This document shows, piece by piece, positions 34,316-52,544 of a stretch of 64,000 bases of DNA. The stretch's first letter is position 1. The number at the start of each line of letters is the position of its first letter. Both the position numbers and the translations under genes were made by a program. The stretch covers positions 87,001 through 151,000 of the forward strand of contig NZ_AHMP02000001.1 of assembly GCF_000243735.2 (NCBI RefSeq), read 5' to 3'. The notes beneath the pieces were generated by a model that saw nothing but the letters and a program-made list of their open reading frames with translations, was not told the DNA's origin and made no database searches. The DNA comes from Leptospira kmetyi serovar Malaysia str. Bejo-Iso9. Lineage in GTDB: Bacteria; Spirochaetota; Leptospiria; Leptospirales; Leptospiraceae.

Positions 34316-35686
34316 ATGCAATTGAGAGATCGAAAAACCTGGATTCTAATCGGAACCGTTTTGTTTTTCACGCTCCTCTTTATCAACGGAATTTCCAAAT
34401 CCGCAAACCGTTCCGACTTCCGGGATTATTATAACGCATCCGTTCGTTTTACCCAAGGAAACAATTTATACAATCTGGAACAGATCGACGAGATTCTCGC
34501 GAAACTTCAATCGGGTGAAATCAAAATCGAAGAGGCGTTTACCCCGAAGGTTTTTCTGCAACTCAAGGATATGATGGAAGGACTCGGTTCCTATATCTAC
34601 CCTCCTACGTTCGCGTTTTTATTGATTCCGATTTCCTTTTTTCCTTACGAGATCGCTTCGGGAATTTTTCTTACCTTAAACTTTGCGGCCCTGCTCGGTT
34701 CCTTATACATTCTTTCGGTCCGATTGAATCGAAAATGGAATCTCGTTTTTTTCGTCGTTCTTTGTCTGCTCAATCTTCGTTTTTTGGAGAATCATCAGAA
34801 CAACAACCAAGTGGGCTTTCTTCTGATCTTTTTAATTCTCGCTTCCGTTCATACCAGTAAGGATTGGTTGTCCGGTCTGCTTCTCGGGCTTGCGATCGTA
34901 ATCAAACTCACTCCGGGCGCATTCGTTCTTTTTTTCCTGATGCAAAAAAGGTATTGGGCGATCTTTTACACGTTCGTTTTCAGTCTTTTCTGGATCTTTC
35001 TTCCTTGTTTATACGCGCCGCAGTTTACGATCGAGATGACTCTCACTTGGAAACAACTGATCTTGGACAATTATCTCAAGTCTCCTTTGTTCCGTGCTTG
35101 GAAGAACAACCAAAGTTTGAACGCGACTCTCGCAAAATACTTTTTGAATTACGCGGACGTTCTCAATCAATCCCAACACGGTTATCCGATCCGGGAACTG
35201 AGCGAATCCGTTGTAAAAGGAATTTATTATATTCTTTCCTTGATTCTTGTGATTCCGTTTTTTAAGATCGTTTTCGCGAAAAGAAACGCGGAGTTCGCTC
35301 TCGGTTGTCTTTTCGTTTTTTCGGTCATCTTCAGCGGAATTTCCTGGGTGCACGCGTTCGTTTTTCTTTTGTATTCTTCCGCGATTCTTTTGGACCGCAC
35401 TTGGACCTTTGCGGAGAATTCGATTCTTCCTTTTTGGACAGCGAGCTCCGATTCCGGGTTGAAAAAGATCGGAGATTCCATAAGTTTAATATTCAAAAAC
35501 GATAAAGTTACTTTCTTTTTCGTCGTCGGTTCGGTTTTGATTCTTCTTTGCAACCGTTCCGTGATCGGAGGTGGAACCGAAGAAAAACTGATGATGGCAT
35601 CGTATCTTTTATACTTCGCGATCTTTCAATACGTTCTGCTTTTATTCGCTTTAAAATACGAACCTTCTTTTTCCAAAAAAAATTAA
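34316..35686 (+). CDS. DUF2029/GT87-like mannosyltransferase-type membrane protein
   Basis: The 456-residue protein from the ATG at 34316 has about ten membrane helices. The first loop carries SDFRDYYNASVRFTQGNNLY, and YPPTFAFLLIPISFFPYEIA and GLLLGLAIVIKLTPGAFVLF follow, as in the DUF2029/GT87 family. These enzymes add sugars to lipid-linked glycans outside the membrane. It opens the plus-strand glycan block. An upstream ATG at 34277 is possible. Confidence 0.78.
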   Translation: MQLRDRKTWILIGTVLFFTLLFINGISKSANRSDFRDYYNASVRFTQGNNLYNLEQIDEILAKLQSGEIKIEEAFTPKVFLQLKDMMEGLGSYIYPPTFAFLLIPISFFPYEIASGIFLTLNFAALLGSLYILSVRLNRKWNLVFFVVLCLLNLRFLENHQNNNQVGFLLIFLILASVHTSKDWLSGLLLGLAIVIKLTPGAFVLFFLMQKRYWAIFYTFVFSLFWIFLPCLYAPQFTIEMTLTWKQLILDNYLKSPLFRAWKNNQSLNATLAKYFLNYADVLNQSQHGYPIRELSESVVKGIYYILSLILVIPFFKIVFAKRNAEFALGCLFVFSVIFSGISWVHAFVFLLYSSAILLDRTWTFAENSILPFWTASSDSGLKKIGDSISLIFKNDKVTFFFVVGSVLILLCNRSVIGGGTEEKLMMASYLLYFAIFQYVLLLFALKYEPSFSKKN

Positions 35687-35717
35687 TACGAACCGAGAAC
35701 GGACCGCCGACTTTATT

Positions 35718-36860
35718 ATGCCGATTCGAACCAACGAACTCAAATACAAACCTAGGGTCGGAGTGGACGTACGTCCTCTCGCCTACGGAATCACCGGAAA
35801 TTCAAGATATCTCGCCGAAGTTTTAAGAAGACTGATTACGAGCGAATCCCCGCTCGAATACTATTTGTATTCGAATAAACCGATTCATACGGTGTTTTAC
35901 GATATTCTTTCCAACGTAAATTCTCGTTTTTTTATGACCGGAAAACTTCCCGGAGTCGCTTGGCTCAACTGGACGATTCCGAAACGAATCAAAAAGGATC
36001 GACTCGATCTTTTTTGGGGAACGTTACAACTGCTTCCTCTTTCCTGCGGAAACGCGTTGACCGCGGTGAACTATCACGATCTCAACTTTCGTTCCGCGCC
36101 TGAGACGATGACGACCGCGAACTATTGGCAACATAGAATTCTTTCTCCGAAAACGTTGAACCGGGCCGATCTTGTGTTTTGTCTTTCCGAAAATACGAGA
36201 CAGGATATTCTGAAATTCAGAAAGGATTTGGATCCGAAGTTGAAAGTCGTATATCCCGGAGTGGAATCCTTTCCTTCTTTGAGAGAACCTCTTCGTAAAC
36301 TTCCCGAAAATTTTTTATTTACTATCGGAACGCTCGAACCTCGAAAGAATTTGGGAACCTTGATCGAAGCGTATCGAAAATTGAAACGGGAGAATTCTTC
36401 CTATCCTTTTCCGCTTGTAATCGCGGGTCGTTTGGGTTGGAAGTCCGAAGGTCTTACGCAACTGTTAAAGGAAGGAACGCTCGAGTCCGAAGGAATTTTT
36501 TTCGTAGAGAATCCGGCCGACGAGGTCCTTGCTTGGCTTTATCAAAAATGTTCCGCGTTTTTATTTCCGTCGATTCACGAGGGATTCGGTCTTCCCTTGC
36601 TCGAGGCTTTGCGAGAAGGAAAAATTTGCGTGGCATCGGACATTCCTGTCTTTCACGAAATTTTGGAACGAGGAACGGACTTGTTCGCGGAACCTTTGAA
36701 CGTGGATTCCTGGGTTTCTTCGCTCGCACAACTCGCGCAGAAAAAACTGCAAAGAGAACGCGTCTGGGACGCTTCCCAATGGACCTGGGATCAAACGGCG
36801 AAAAAAATCGAAGACGGTTTGATCGATCTTTGGAAACACAGAAAGGAATTGCAGCATTAA
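35718..36860 (+). CDS. GT4-family glycosyltransferase
   Basis: The 380-residue soluble protein has GT-B architecture: an N-terminal acceptor domain (GVDVRPLAYGITGNSRYLAE) and a C-terminal donor domain with TIGTLEPRKNLGTLIEAYRK (about 207-226) and the EGFGLPLLEAL motif (about 289-299) that carries the conserved E-x7-E. It probably adds a sugar to a surface polysaccharide from the cytoplasmic side. The next gene starts 4 bases after its stop. Confidence 0.92.
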   Translation: MPIRTNELKYKPRVGVDVRPLAYGITGNSRYLAEVLRRLITSESPLEYYLYSNKPIHTVFYDILSNVNSRFFMTGKLPGVAWLNWTIPKRIKKDRLDLFWGTLQLLPLSCGNALTAVNYHDLNFRSAPETMTTANYWQHRILSPKTLNRADLVFCLSENTRQDILKFRKDLDPKLKVVYPGVESFPSLREPLRKLPENFLFTIGTLEPRKNLGTLIEAYRKLKRENSSYPFPLVIAGRLGWKSEGLTQLLKEGTLESEGIFFVENPADEVLAWLYQKCSAFLFPSIHEGFGLPLLEALREGKICVASDIPVFHEILERGTDLFAEPLNVDSWVSSLAQLAQKKLQRERVWDASQWTWDQTAKKIEDGLIDLWKHRKELQH

Positions 36861-36864
36861 GAAT

Positions 36865-37467
36865 ATGAAACAGAACGAAAAAAAGATCTATTCCGGTTGG
36901 GAATCCTTAAATGCGGACGAAGTTTCTTCGGGAGCGCCGATCCGATTGAAGATCAATCCGATCCCTCCGATTTTTACTACGCTGATCGTCTTTGCGGTGT
37001 TATACGGATGTTTCCTCGGCGGAGAATTGGCCGCGTCGTATCTGCGGAAGTTCGTCGATTTTCTTCTGATTCCGAAGGTATTGAACCTTCCGATCCTACA
37101 GGACGAAAGGTTGTATCTCGCGGTCGGTTATCTTACCTTCGGTTATATCGGATTCGCGTTCCTTTTGGATTGGATTCGTTTTATCGGAAGAACCTGTTTT
37201 ACGGCCGTTTCTCTCAAAGGCGACGTTCTATTTTTGGAAACGAAAAGTCTTTTGGGTAAGAACGTGTTTCAATGGAACCGCAAACAAAGCGGGATTCAGA
37301 TCGTGCACAAAACGGGTTTGTTTCGGAAAATTTTCGGTTTGGAAAGAATCATTGTGGTCACTCCCGATCTGAGATCCGAAGGAATCGCTTCCGAATTCGG
37401 AATCCATTCTCCGTTTTTCTTTCGCTCTCAAAACCGGAATCTGATCCAAAACCTTTTTAAATATTAG
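36865..37467 (+). CDS. Two-helix membrane protein of unknown function
   Basis: The 200-residue protein has two membrane helices (about 32-55 and 87-108) followed by a beta-rich cytoplasmic domain (VSLKGDVLFLETKSLLGKNVFQW) that resembles a bacterial PH-like domain. I do not recognise a family. It is co-transcribed with the GT4 gene. Its stop codon overlaps an AT-rich TTAGAATATTA motif. Confidence 0.6.
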   Translation: MKQNEKKIYSGWESLNADEVSSGAPIRLKINPIPPIFTTLIVFAVLYGCFLGGELAASYLRKFVDFLLIPKVLNLPILQDERLYLAVGYLTFGYIGFAFLLDWIRFIGRTCFTAVSLKGDVLFLETKSLLGKNVFQWNRKQSGIQIVHKTGLFRKIFGLERIIVVTPDLRSEGIASEFGIHSPFFFRSQNRNLIQNLFKY

Positions 37468-37633
37468 AATATTAGTATGTTCTTAATGGAAAAACGAGGC
37501 CCCGGAGAATTGAAACCTTTTCTGCAATCGTTTTTTCGGTCGGATCGTTTGTCGGAACAAATAAAAAAGAATTCTCGACAAAAGAAAACGAAACTTTCAA
37601 ACACGCGACATCGGAACTCGAAGTAAATCCCGG

Positions 37634-39019
<1,386 letters not shown>

Positions 39020-39092
39020 ATTGAAGTTGTAAGGAAATTCAATTTTGAAAAACTGCTCTTCAGGTCTTTTAAAATACTGATTTAGACGAAAC

Positions 39093-40508
<1,416 letters not shown>

Positions 40509-40522
40509 GACAATCATCCGTT

Positions 40523-43084
<2,562 letters not shown>

Positions 43085-43086
43085 TC

Positions 43087-44154
43087 ATGAGTTCCCAAAA
43101 ACAAACAACATGGATTCCTTTGTTCCGTAAAAAACTGCTCTGGGTTCCTTTGGCGTTTTTTATCTTCGCGTTTTCCTTGGACCGGGTTTTATCCTCGCAA
43201 TGGGTGAGGCCTTACACGGAAGCGGGTGCGGAATATTATTTTTATGAAATGAAAGACAGGGTTCTTGCGGCATTGGTAAAGAATAAGGCGGCCGCGAAAC
43301 CGGAAGACAAAACCTTGATCTTTTTCGGAACCTCGCACATGGGAGAATTCTCCCTCGAAACGATCCGCAAAAAAAGAAAAGACCTCATCGTTTACAACTT
43401 CTCCGCGCCTTCCGCGCCTTTTTCGTATCACAACTACAATCTGGAAAAGATTCTCTCCGCGGGAGTAAAACCCGATTACGCGATCTTGGAATTTTATCCG
43501 GATTCGATGACCGATTTTTGCAATCGTTATCCTCTTCGTTATTCGTACGACCTTCCGTATTTTCTGCGTTATGCGACCGAGTTTTCCACGAACGACTGGG
43601 ATACTTTTTTAAGATCCAGAGTTTTTAGGACGACCGTCTTTCCTCCTCGTTTTAAGGAAGCGATGGCGAGAATCAAGGACCCGAGTTCCATGACGATGAT
43701 GCTCGCGATCCGGGATCTTCTGATGAACGAATCCGATAAGTTCAACGGAGGAATTCCGAACGTTCTTCTTACCAACACACCTCCCGAACGATTGGAAGAA
43801 GAAGCCGCGAAATACTACAACGACGTCTATCGTTATATCCAAATTTCTTCCGTACAAAAAAGATTCCTGTTTCAGTTTTTGGAAACCGCGGAAAAGAACG
43901 GAGTCAAAGTGATTCTTTGGTCTCCTCTACTTTTCGAAGGTTTGGAAAAAAGGGTTAAGTCCGCCGAGTTCTATCCCAAATGGGAGAATATCCGCAAAGA
44001 CGTATTAGAATTTAAGAATGTATATCCTCTCGATATGAACGATTTCCGCGCGCAAGTGCAATGTCAGAAATACATCGATCCGCATCATTTGAGCGGAGGA
44101 TGTTATCCCGAACCGACAGAAATTCTCGTGGATCGTTTGGACGCGCAGAGATGA
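43087..44154 (+). CDS. DUF1574-like SGNH protein paired with the second MBOAT
   Basis: The 355-residue protein has one N-terminal membrane helix and an exported domain with IFFGTSHMGEFSLETI (about 78-93) at the nucleophile position and DPHHLSGGC (near 334) carrying the Asp-x-x-His pair. It begins 9 bases after the second MBOAT, preceded by AAGGAGG, and its stop overlaps the mazG start. It should act with that MBOAT. Confidence 0.72.
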   Translation: MSSQKQTTWIPLFRKKLLWVPLAFFIFAFSLDRVLSSQWVRPYTEAGAEYYFYEMKDRVLAALVKNKAAAKPEDKTLIFFGTSHMGEFSLETIRKKRKDLIVYNFSAPSAPFSYHNYNLEKILSAGVKPDYAILEFYPDSMTDFCNRYPLRYSYDLPYFLRYATEFSTNDWDTFLRSRVFRTTVFPPRFKEAMARIKDPSSMTMMLAIRDLLMNESDKFNGGIPNVLLTNTPPERLEEEAAKYYNDVYRYIQISSVQKRFLFQFLETAEKNGVKVILWSPLLFEGLEKRVKSAEFYPKWENIRKDVLEFKNVYPLDMNDFRAQVQCQKYIDPHHLSGGCYPEPTEILVDRLDAQR

Positions 44155-44495
44155 GCGAGACCGAACTTTCTCTCAAAGAGGCTCAGACAAAGGTGGACGA
44201 ATGGATCTCCAACTTCGGAGTTCGTTATTTTTCCGAGCTGACCAATCTCGCGATCTTGGTGGAGGAAGTGGGAGAATTCTCCAGATTGATGGCCCGAAAA
44301 TACGGGGATCAATCCTTTAAAAAAGGAGAAGATCCGGAAGGAATTCCGAAAGAGATGGGGGATATTCTTTTCGTTTTGATCTGTTTGGCCAATCAGATGG
44401 GGATTTCTCTCGAAGACGCGTTACGCGCCACCTTAAAGAAAAACACCGAAAGGGACAAAGATCGTCACAAGGAAAATCCTAAACTGAGTTCCTGA
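44151..44495 (+). CDS. MazG-family nucleotide pyrophosphohydrolase
   Basis: The 114-residue protein from the ATG at 44151 has the all-alpha NTP-PPase pattern: LAILVEEVGEFSRLMA (about 27-42) followed by EMGDILFVLICLANQMG (about 66-82), with the Mg2+-binding E-E-x-x-E and E-x-x-D residues. It would hydrolyse (d)NTPs to monophosphates. It overlaps the DUF1574-like gene by an ATGA, so it is expressed with the glycan block although its function is unrelated. Confidence 0.87.
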   Translation: MSETELSLKEAQTKVDEWISNFGVRYFSELTNLAILVEEVGEFSRLMARKYGDQSFKKGEDPEGIPKEMGDILFVLICLANQMGISLEDALRATLKKNTERDKDRHKENPKLSS

Positions 44496-44909
44496 TCATT
44501 CTTTCTTAACAGCTAAATGCAATTCTTTTAAATTAGAATTTTTGAAACTGTTTAATACGAACACGAATTTCCCGTAGCCGACTTCCTCGTCGCCGTAAAT
44601 CCAAACCACGGCGCGGTTGAATTCTCCTTTGGAAACGAGTTTTTTCCAGTCGCTTTCGCTCAGATCCGATCCCGCATAACGCAGATTTCCGTTCTTTAAA
44701 AGAAAAATTTCCTTTTTCGTTCCGGTTCCTCCCGACTCTGCGTTCGCTTTGGGAAGAGCGACCGGCAACGTATGAACCTCTTTTTGAAAGCTCATCGCGA
44801 CCATCGCGAAGATCAAAAGGATAAACACGACGTCCAACATGCTCGTCATGTCCAAGGGAGAATCTTCCCCTTCCAAAAGACTTTTTCGCCGGGAAGGATT
44901 CTTTTTCAT
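44496..44909 (-). CDS. ExbD/TolR-family protein
   Basis: The 137-residue protein has a short cytoplasmic head, one membrane helix with the conserved aspartate (LDMTSMLDVVFILLIF, about 18-33) and a periplasmic domain. It couples the proton gradient to TonB or Tol transport together with the upstream ExbB homologue, whose stop it overlaps. No tonB gene is adjacent. It could energise the haem receptor elsewhere in this window, but that is speculation. Confidence 0.88.
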   Translation of the reverse strand: MKKNPSRRKSLLEGEDSPLDMTSMLDVVFILLIFAMVAMSFQKEVHTLPVALPKANAESGGTGTKKEIFLLKNGNLRYAGSDLSESDWKKLVSKGEFNRAVVWIYGDEEVGYGKFVFVLNSFKNSNLKELHLAVKKE

Positions 44910-45448
44910 TCCGAGGATTTACCGGCGACTGGATTCGTTTCGTCGAGGGAGGATTTGATTTCGATTTCCGTTTTATGAAGAACCGTTCTTAAATATTGAA
45001 ATCCCAACACGGAAGGAATGGCGACACAAAGACCTTGGATCGTCGTGTTGAGCGCGAGTCGGATTCCTTCCGAAAAAATTTCAAGACTTACCGTGCCCGC
45101 GTTTTTCATTTCCTCGAACGCGACGGAAATCCCGATCACGGTTCCGAGAAGTCCGAGCATCGTCGCGATTCCCGCGAGATTTCGAATCCAAGAGATCATC
45201 GACTCGGGACCGAAAAATTCCCGAGTAAAAAACTCATCGGGGTCTTCGAGAAAAAATTTTAAGTTCGGGTTTGGTTCGGTTTTGTTTCCGTTTCGATCCC
45301 CGCCTTGAAGACGAAACAGGATTTTTCTTTTGAGAATGGGAAGGAAGCTGAGAACTCTGATAAAAAGTCCGAGATTGATGAAACTTACGATCAGGATGAG
45401 AATGGAAACCCATCCCCCTTTTGCAAACAAGGCTTCCACGTTAAACAA
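44906..45448 (-). CDS. ExbB/TolQ/MotA-family proton channel protein
   Basis: The 180-residue protein has an N-terminal membrane helix, a cytoplasmic loop and two further helices with GIATMLGLLGTVIGISVAFEEM (central part) and ALNTTIQGLCVAIPSVLGF. The frame opens at TTG 45448; a GTG at 45439 has GGGGG at better spacing. It is shorter than E. coli ExbB and forms a two-gene unit with ExbD. It diverges from the menaquinone methyltransferase gene. Confidence 0.87.
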   Translation of the reverse strand: MFNVEALFAKGGWVSILILIVSFINLGLFIRVLSFLPILKRKILFRLQGGDRNGNKTEPNPNLKFFLEDPDEFFTREFFGPESMISWIRNLAGIATMLGLLGTVIGISVAFEEMKNAGTVSLEIFSEGIRLALNTTIQGLCVAIPSVLGFQYLRTVLHKTEIEIKSSLDETNPVAGKSSE

Positions 45449-45561
45449 ACCCCCGAGATTAGGAGCAGATTGTCATTTCCTTTCCGTTTGTCATTCTAAA
45501 CTTACATCGTATAAAACTCTTCTTGCCAAGCGGCAACATTCTAAAATCATTTCATTCACGT

Positions 45562-46302
45562 ATGTCCGAATTTCAAATGCCTCAAGTCGATCGCAAAGCC
45601 GGTTTTGTTCGGGAGAACTTCAACAAGATCGCGGAAAAATACGATCGATTCAACGATTGGAACAGCTTTCTTCTGCACCGCCTTTGGAAGAATCGTTTGG
45701 TTTCAGAGGTGGAAAAGAATCTTCCGAATCATCTGCAAGTTATGGATCTTTGTTGCGGAACCGGGGATATTTCTTTGCGTTTGGAAAATTCTCCCTCGGT
45801 CGATCACGTTACCTGCGTCGACTTTTCCGAGAATATGCTCGAGATCGCAAAAACCCGTCTTGTAAAACAAGCCGCTCAGGGCCGGGTTCGTTTCGAGGTC
45901 GGAGACGCGACCGCGCTGAAGAATTTTAAAAATTCTCAGTTTGACGCGGTTTCGATCGGCTTCGGTCTACGCAACGTGGACGATCTTCCCAAAGCGCTTC
46001 GTGAAATTTACCGCGTTCTGAAGCCGGGAGGTTTGTTTTTGAATCTGGACGTGGGTAAGGTGAAAAATCCTTTGATCCGTTGGTTTGCCGATTTTTATTT
46101 TTTTAAGATCGTTCCGATTCTCGGTTATATTCTTTGGGGTGGTAAGAATGAAATGTTCGATTACCTTCCCGTTTCCTCTCTTTCTTATCCCGATCAAGAA
46201 ACTCTAAAGTCGATTTTGGAATCGCAAGGGTTTACTCCGGTCACCTTTAGGAACTTCGTTTTCGGAAATGCGGTTCTTCATATCGCTCGAAAGCCTTTTT
46301 AA
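45562..46302 (+). CDS. menG: Demethylmenaquinone methyltransferase
   Basis: This UbiE/MenG-type enzyme adds the ring methyl group to demethylmenaquinone using SAM. The 246-residue protein from the ATG at 45562 has KAGFVRENFNKIAEKYDRFN near the start, the SAM site VMDLCCGTGDIS, and SIGFGLRNVDDLPKALREIY with the following RVLKPGGLF. Leptospira uses menaquinone, so menaquinone is the likely substrate. An ATG at 45523 would add 13 residues. Confidence 0.92.
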   Translation: MSEFQMPQVDRKAGFVRENFNKIAEKYDRFNDWNSFLLHRLWKNRLVSEVEKNLPNHLQVMDLCCGTGDISLRLENSPSVDHVTCVDFSENMLEIAKTRLVKQAAQGRVRFEVGDATALKNFKNSQFDAVSIGFGLRNVDDLPKALREIYRVLKPGGLFLNLDVGKVKNPLIRWFADFYFFKIVPILGYILWGGKNEMFDYLPVSSLSYPDQETLKSILESQGFTPVTFRNFVFGNAVLHIARKPF

Positions 46303-46349
46303 AAGACATAAGAAATGTCTAAAATGGCATTTGAAGTACAAAAAAGTTT

Positions 46350-46378
46350 TTGATGAATCTTTAAAAATACCCTATAAT
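46350..46378 (+). promoter_or_regulatory. Sigma-70-type promoter of the LruC lipoprotein gene
   Basis: TTGATG (46350-46355) and TATAAT (46373-46378) are separated by 17 bases, close to the consensus, 74 bases upstream of the ATG at 46452. Confidence 0.65.
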
Positions 46379-46398
46379 TCCGAGTCCGAATAGTATTT

Positions 46399-46429
<31 letters not shown>

Positions 46430-46451
46430 TAAAAAAAGGGATATAGGGATC

Positions 46452-48422
46452 ATGAAGAAGATTCTATTATTACTGCTTGTCGTGGGCATTGCAGTCGGTT
46501 GTAACCATAAAAAGAAAGGGGCGTTGTGGCCTCTTCTTGCCTTACTCAATCAGGACACAAGTTCCTCGAACTCCAATGGCCAATCCGGCGTCGCGACCGA
46601 AACGGCAAGCGCGTCCAACGGCGGCGGGGTCGTTCTCGTAGACAATACGGGAAGCAACGGAAGCGTGACGTATTATCCGTCCGCTTCGGGAAGTTCGTCG
46701 CCTGCGTCGACTTCCGGTTCTAGCAACAGCGGTTCCGGTTCGAATGCGAGTGGTTCGTCCGGCACATCCAATAGCGGATCTTCTTCGAGCAGTAGTTCTT
46801 CGTCTTCTTCCGGTGGGACCGATTCCGGTTCCTCCAGCTCCAGCACTTCCAACGACGGATCTTCCTCCGGAAGTAATTCTTCTTCCGGTTCATCCGACAA
46901 TACCGGTTCGAGTTCGAGTGGAAGTTCTTCCTCGGGTTCCGGTGACAACGTTGCGTCCGGTGGTTCTTCTTCCGGGGCCACAGGATCCGGATCTACGGGA
47001 ACCGATACGGGCGCGAACAACAGCGGTTCTTCCAACAATTCTAATAGCGGAAGCAATTCCGGATCTTCCAATTCCGGTTCTGGATCTTCGAGTGATTCCG
47101 GTAGTTCCGCTACTGGAAATAATACCGCACCTCCGGTTACCGGCGTGATTACGGTAAACGACCAAGTAGGAACCGCTCCGTTTACCTACAACACCGTTCA
47201 AACGATTCCGTTGAACTTAGTCGTTACGGACAAACAATCCAAACCGGTAATCGGCGCGACCGTAATCGTTTCCGACAATCAAGGAAACATTCTCTTCCAA
47301 GGAATTTCCGATAACACCGGAAAAGTAAGCGGAACGATCACCATGGAAACCGCGGTCGGCCAAATCACTTTGGAGATCACCGCAAACGGAGAATCGATCA
47401 CGAACGTAATCAACTTGATCAACGTGATCGGAATCAATCGTGAAATCAAATACGAGATTCTTCTTCCGGTCGTAACGGCTCCTACCGATACGGACAAGGA
47501 CGGAGTTCCCGATACTTTGGATGCATATCCTCAGGATCCGACCCGTTCTTCCTTGATCCGAATTCCTTCGGAAGGTGTGAGCACCGTCGCTTATGAGGAT
47601 TTGTATCCGAGCGCTGGCGACGCGGACTTAAACGACTACGTGGTTCATATCCGTAACGAAGAAGACTTAAACGCCGTGGGCGACGTGATTCGTTTGAGAG
47701 GAACGTACCAACACGTCGCAAGAGGTGCCGGTTACAAACATACGTTCTTTATAAAACTTCCGGTTTCGGTCGGAGCTAAGTACAGCAGAAAAGTCGTAAG
47801 AGATGACGGAAAAGAAATCACCGCGCTCAATACGATCAACGTTTCTTCCGCAGACTTAAACGCGGGGATTCAGATTCACGAAGAATCGAACAAGACCACT
47901 TCCAATCCGAACGTAAATCCGGGCGGAGTTTATAAGCCGGGACATATCGCGACGATCGAGATCGTGTTCAATTCTCCGGTAAAAAAATCGGCGATCGGAA
48001 ATTATCCGTACGACATCTTTATCAAGGTGATCAACACGGGTAAAGAGATCCACTTCCCCGGACTTTATAAAAACGCGAACGGAACGGACAAATATCTGGA
48101 TTCCAATCAATTCCCTTGGGCGATTTTGGTTCCCGGATCTTGGAAATATCCGTATGAAGGTTTGGATATTCGTAAGGACACTCAGACCGGTTATAAGGAA
48201 TTCAACCTCTGGGTGGCTTCAAAGGGAACTTCCTACAAGGATTGGTATAAACATATCACCAACGAAGCGAAGGTCTTCCCGGTTCCGGATGTGGAATCCG
48301 AGCTGATGGGATTTTTACTCAACTCGGTGAAAAAGAACGCGATTCTTGTGGCGATTCTTCTGATGGCCGCGGGCGCGACCGCCGCGTATCTTTTGAAAAG
48401 AAGGATGCTTTCCCGAGCCTAA
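46452..48422 (+). CDS. LruC-domain lipoprotein with Ser/Gly-rich stalk and C-terminal membrane helix
   Basis: The 656-residue protein has a lipobox GIAVGC (Cys17), then about 190 residues of Ser/Gly/Asn-rich low complexity (about 36-225), an Ig/CNA-B-like domain (about 230-345), a calcium-binding type-3 repeat DTDKDGVPDTLDAYPQDP (near 352) and an LruC domain (YEDLYPSAGDADLNDYVVHI onwards). It ends with a hydrophobic helix ILVAILLMAAGATAAYLL and the basic tail KRRMLSRA. It should therefore be held in a membrane at both ends or be processed at the C-terminus. The low-complexity run shows a strong TCT/TCC/GGT codon bias. Confidence 0.85.
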   Translation: MKKILLLLLVVGIAVGCNHKKKGALWPLLALLNQDTSSSNSNGQSGVATETASASNGGGVVLVDNTGSNGSVTYYPSASGSSSPASTSGSSNSGSGSNASGSSGTSNSGSSSSSSSSSSSGGTDSGSSSSSTSNDGSSSGSNSSSGSSDNTGSSSSGSSSSGSGDNVASGGSSSGATGSGSTGTDTGANNSGSSNNSNSGSNSGSSNSGSGSSSDSGSSATGNNTAPPVTGVITVNDQVGTAPFTYNTVQTIPLNLVVTDKQSKPVIGATVIVSDNQGNILFQGISDNTGKVSGTITMETAVGQITLEITANGESITNVINLINVIGINREIKYEILLPVVTAPTDTDKDGVPDTLDAYPQDPTRSSLIRIPSEGVSTVAYEDLYPSAGDADLNDYVVHIRNEEDLNAVGDVIRLRGTYQHVARGAGYKHTFFIKLPVSVGAKYSRKVVRDDGKEITALNTINVSSADLNAGIQIHEESNKTTSNPNVNPGGVYKPGHIATIEIVFNSPVKKSAIGNYPYDIFIKVINTGKEIHFPGLYKNANGTDKYLDSNQFPWAILVPGSWKYPYEGLDIRKDTQTGYKEFNLWVASKGTSYKDWYKHITNEAKVFPVPDVESELMGFLLNSVKKNAILVAILLMAAGATAAYLLKRRMLSRA

Positions 48423-48465
48423 GCGATCAAAAGCGAGGGGGCATATTCCGATATTTAAAAGGAAT

Positions 48466-51903
<3,438 letters not shown>

Positions 51904-52071
51904 GAATAAAGAGGATTTTGTAAAAAGACCCAGATTTCAATCGAAAAATGCGTTCAAACAACGCTACTGAAAAATCGAAAATTCTCCCCTTTCTATAAAA
52001 AGGTAGAATCGTTTCCTGAATTTACGGACTGGAGTTGGATGAATTTAGAATGAGGAGAATCGGGAACGAAA

Positions 52072-52527
52072 TCAATCGTCCATCGAATCCATATCGGATG
52101 GGATCTTATACGCGCCGGTAAGACTTCCGGCGTTGCTCTTGCGAGCGAAACCTTTTCCTTTGGAAAGGGTTTCTGCGAATTCTACTGTATAACGAGTCCA
52201 AGGGATCGCTTTGAGGCGGGCGATCGGGATTTTTTTACCGGTTCCCTCGCAGATTCCGTACGTGCCGTCTTCGATTTTTTCTAATGCGACGTCGATTTCG
52301 CGGATGGTTTCGATCTCCGCTTCGGAAAGAACGGAACTCAAAGTCTCTTCGTTGATTTCGGAAGCGATATCGGCGATATCGCCCATTTCTTTCAAGCCGG
52401 ACGGTCTGCTGTTATCTTCCCAGTGGGCATACTTTTCCAAGAGAGCGTTTTTCTTCTCAAGGAGGAGCTCTGAAATTTCTTGAAGAGCTTTTTTATCGTA
52501 TGCCGGTGCCGGTTTTTTTGCAGTCAT
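52072..52527 (-). CDS. DksA/TraR-like transcription factor lacking most zinc ligands
   Basis: The 151-residue protein from the ATG at 52527 has the coiled-coil with acidic tip (EMGDIADIASEINEETL) and the globular GTYGICEGTGKKIPIARLKA. In DksA the finger has four cysteines; here only the first is kept (CEGT for CxxC, and TRYTVEFAE where CxxC is expected). It may bind RNA polymerase without zinc, as some DksA variants do. It lies 17 bases after rpmG. Confidence 0.8.
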   Translation of the reverse strand: MTAKKPAPAYDKKALQEISELLLEKKNALLEKYAHWEDNSRPSGLKEMGDIADIASEINEETLSSVLSEAEIETIREIDVALEKIEDGTYGICEGTGKKIPIARLKAIPWTRYTVEFAETLSKGKGFARKSNAGSLTGAYKIPSDMDSMDD

Positions 52528-52544
52528 CCTGTTACCTGGAAATC

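Noticed and set aside
46673..47201. Long open frames opposite and in another frame of the LruC lipoprotein's serine/glycine region
   Set aside because: They are low-complexity shadows (Glu/Pro/Leu- or Arg-rich) produced by the repetitive codons of the real gene.
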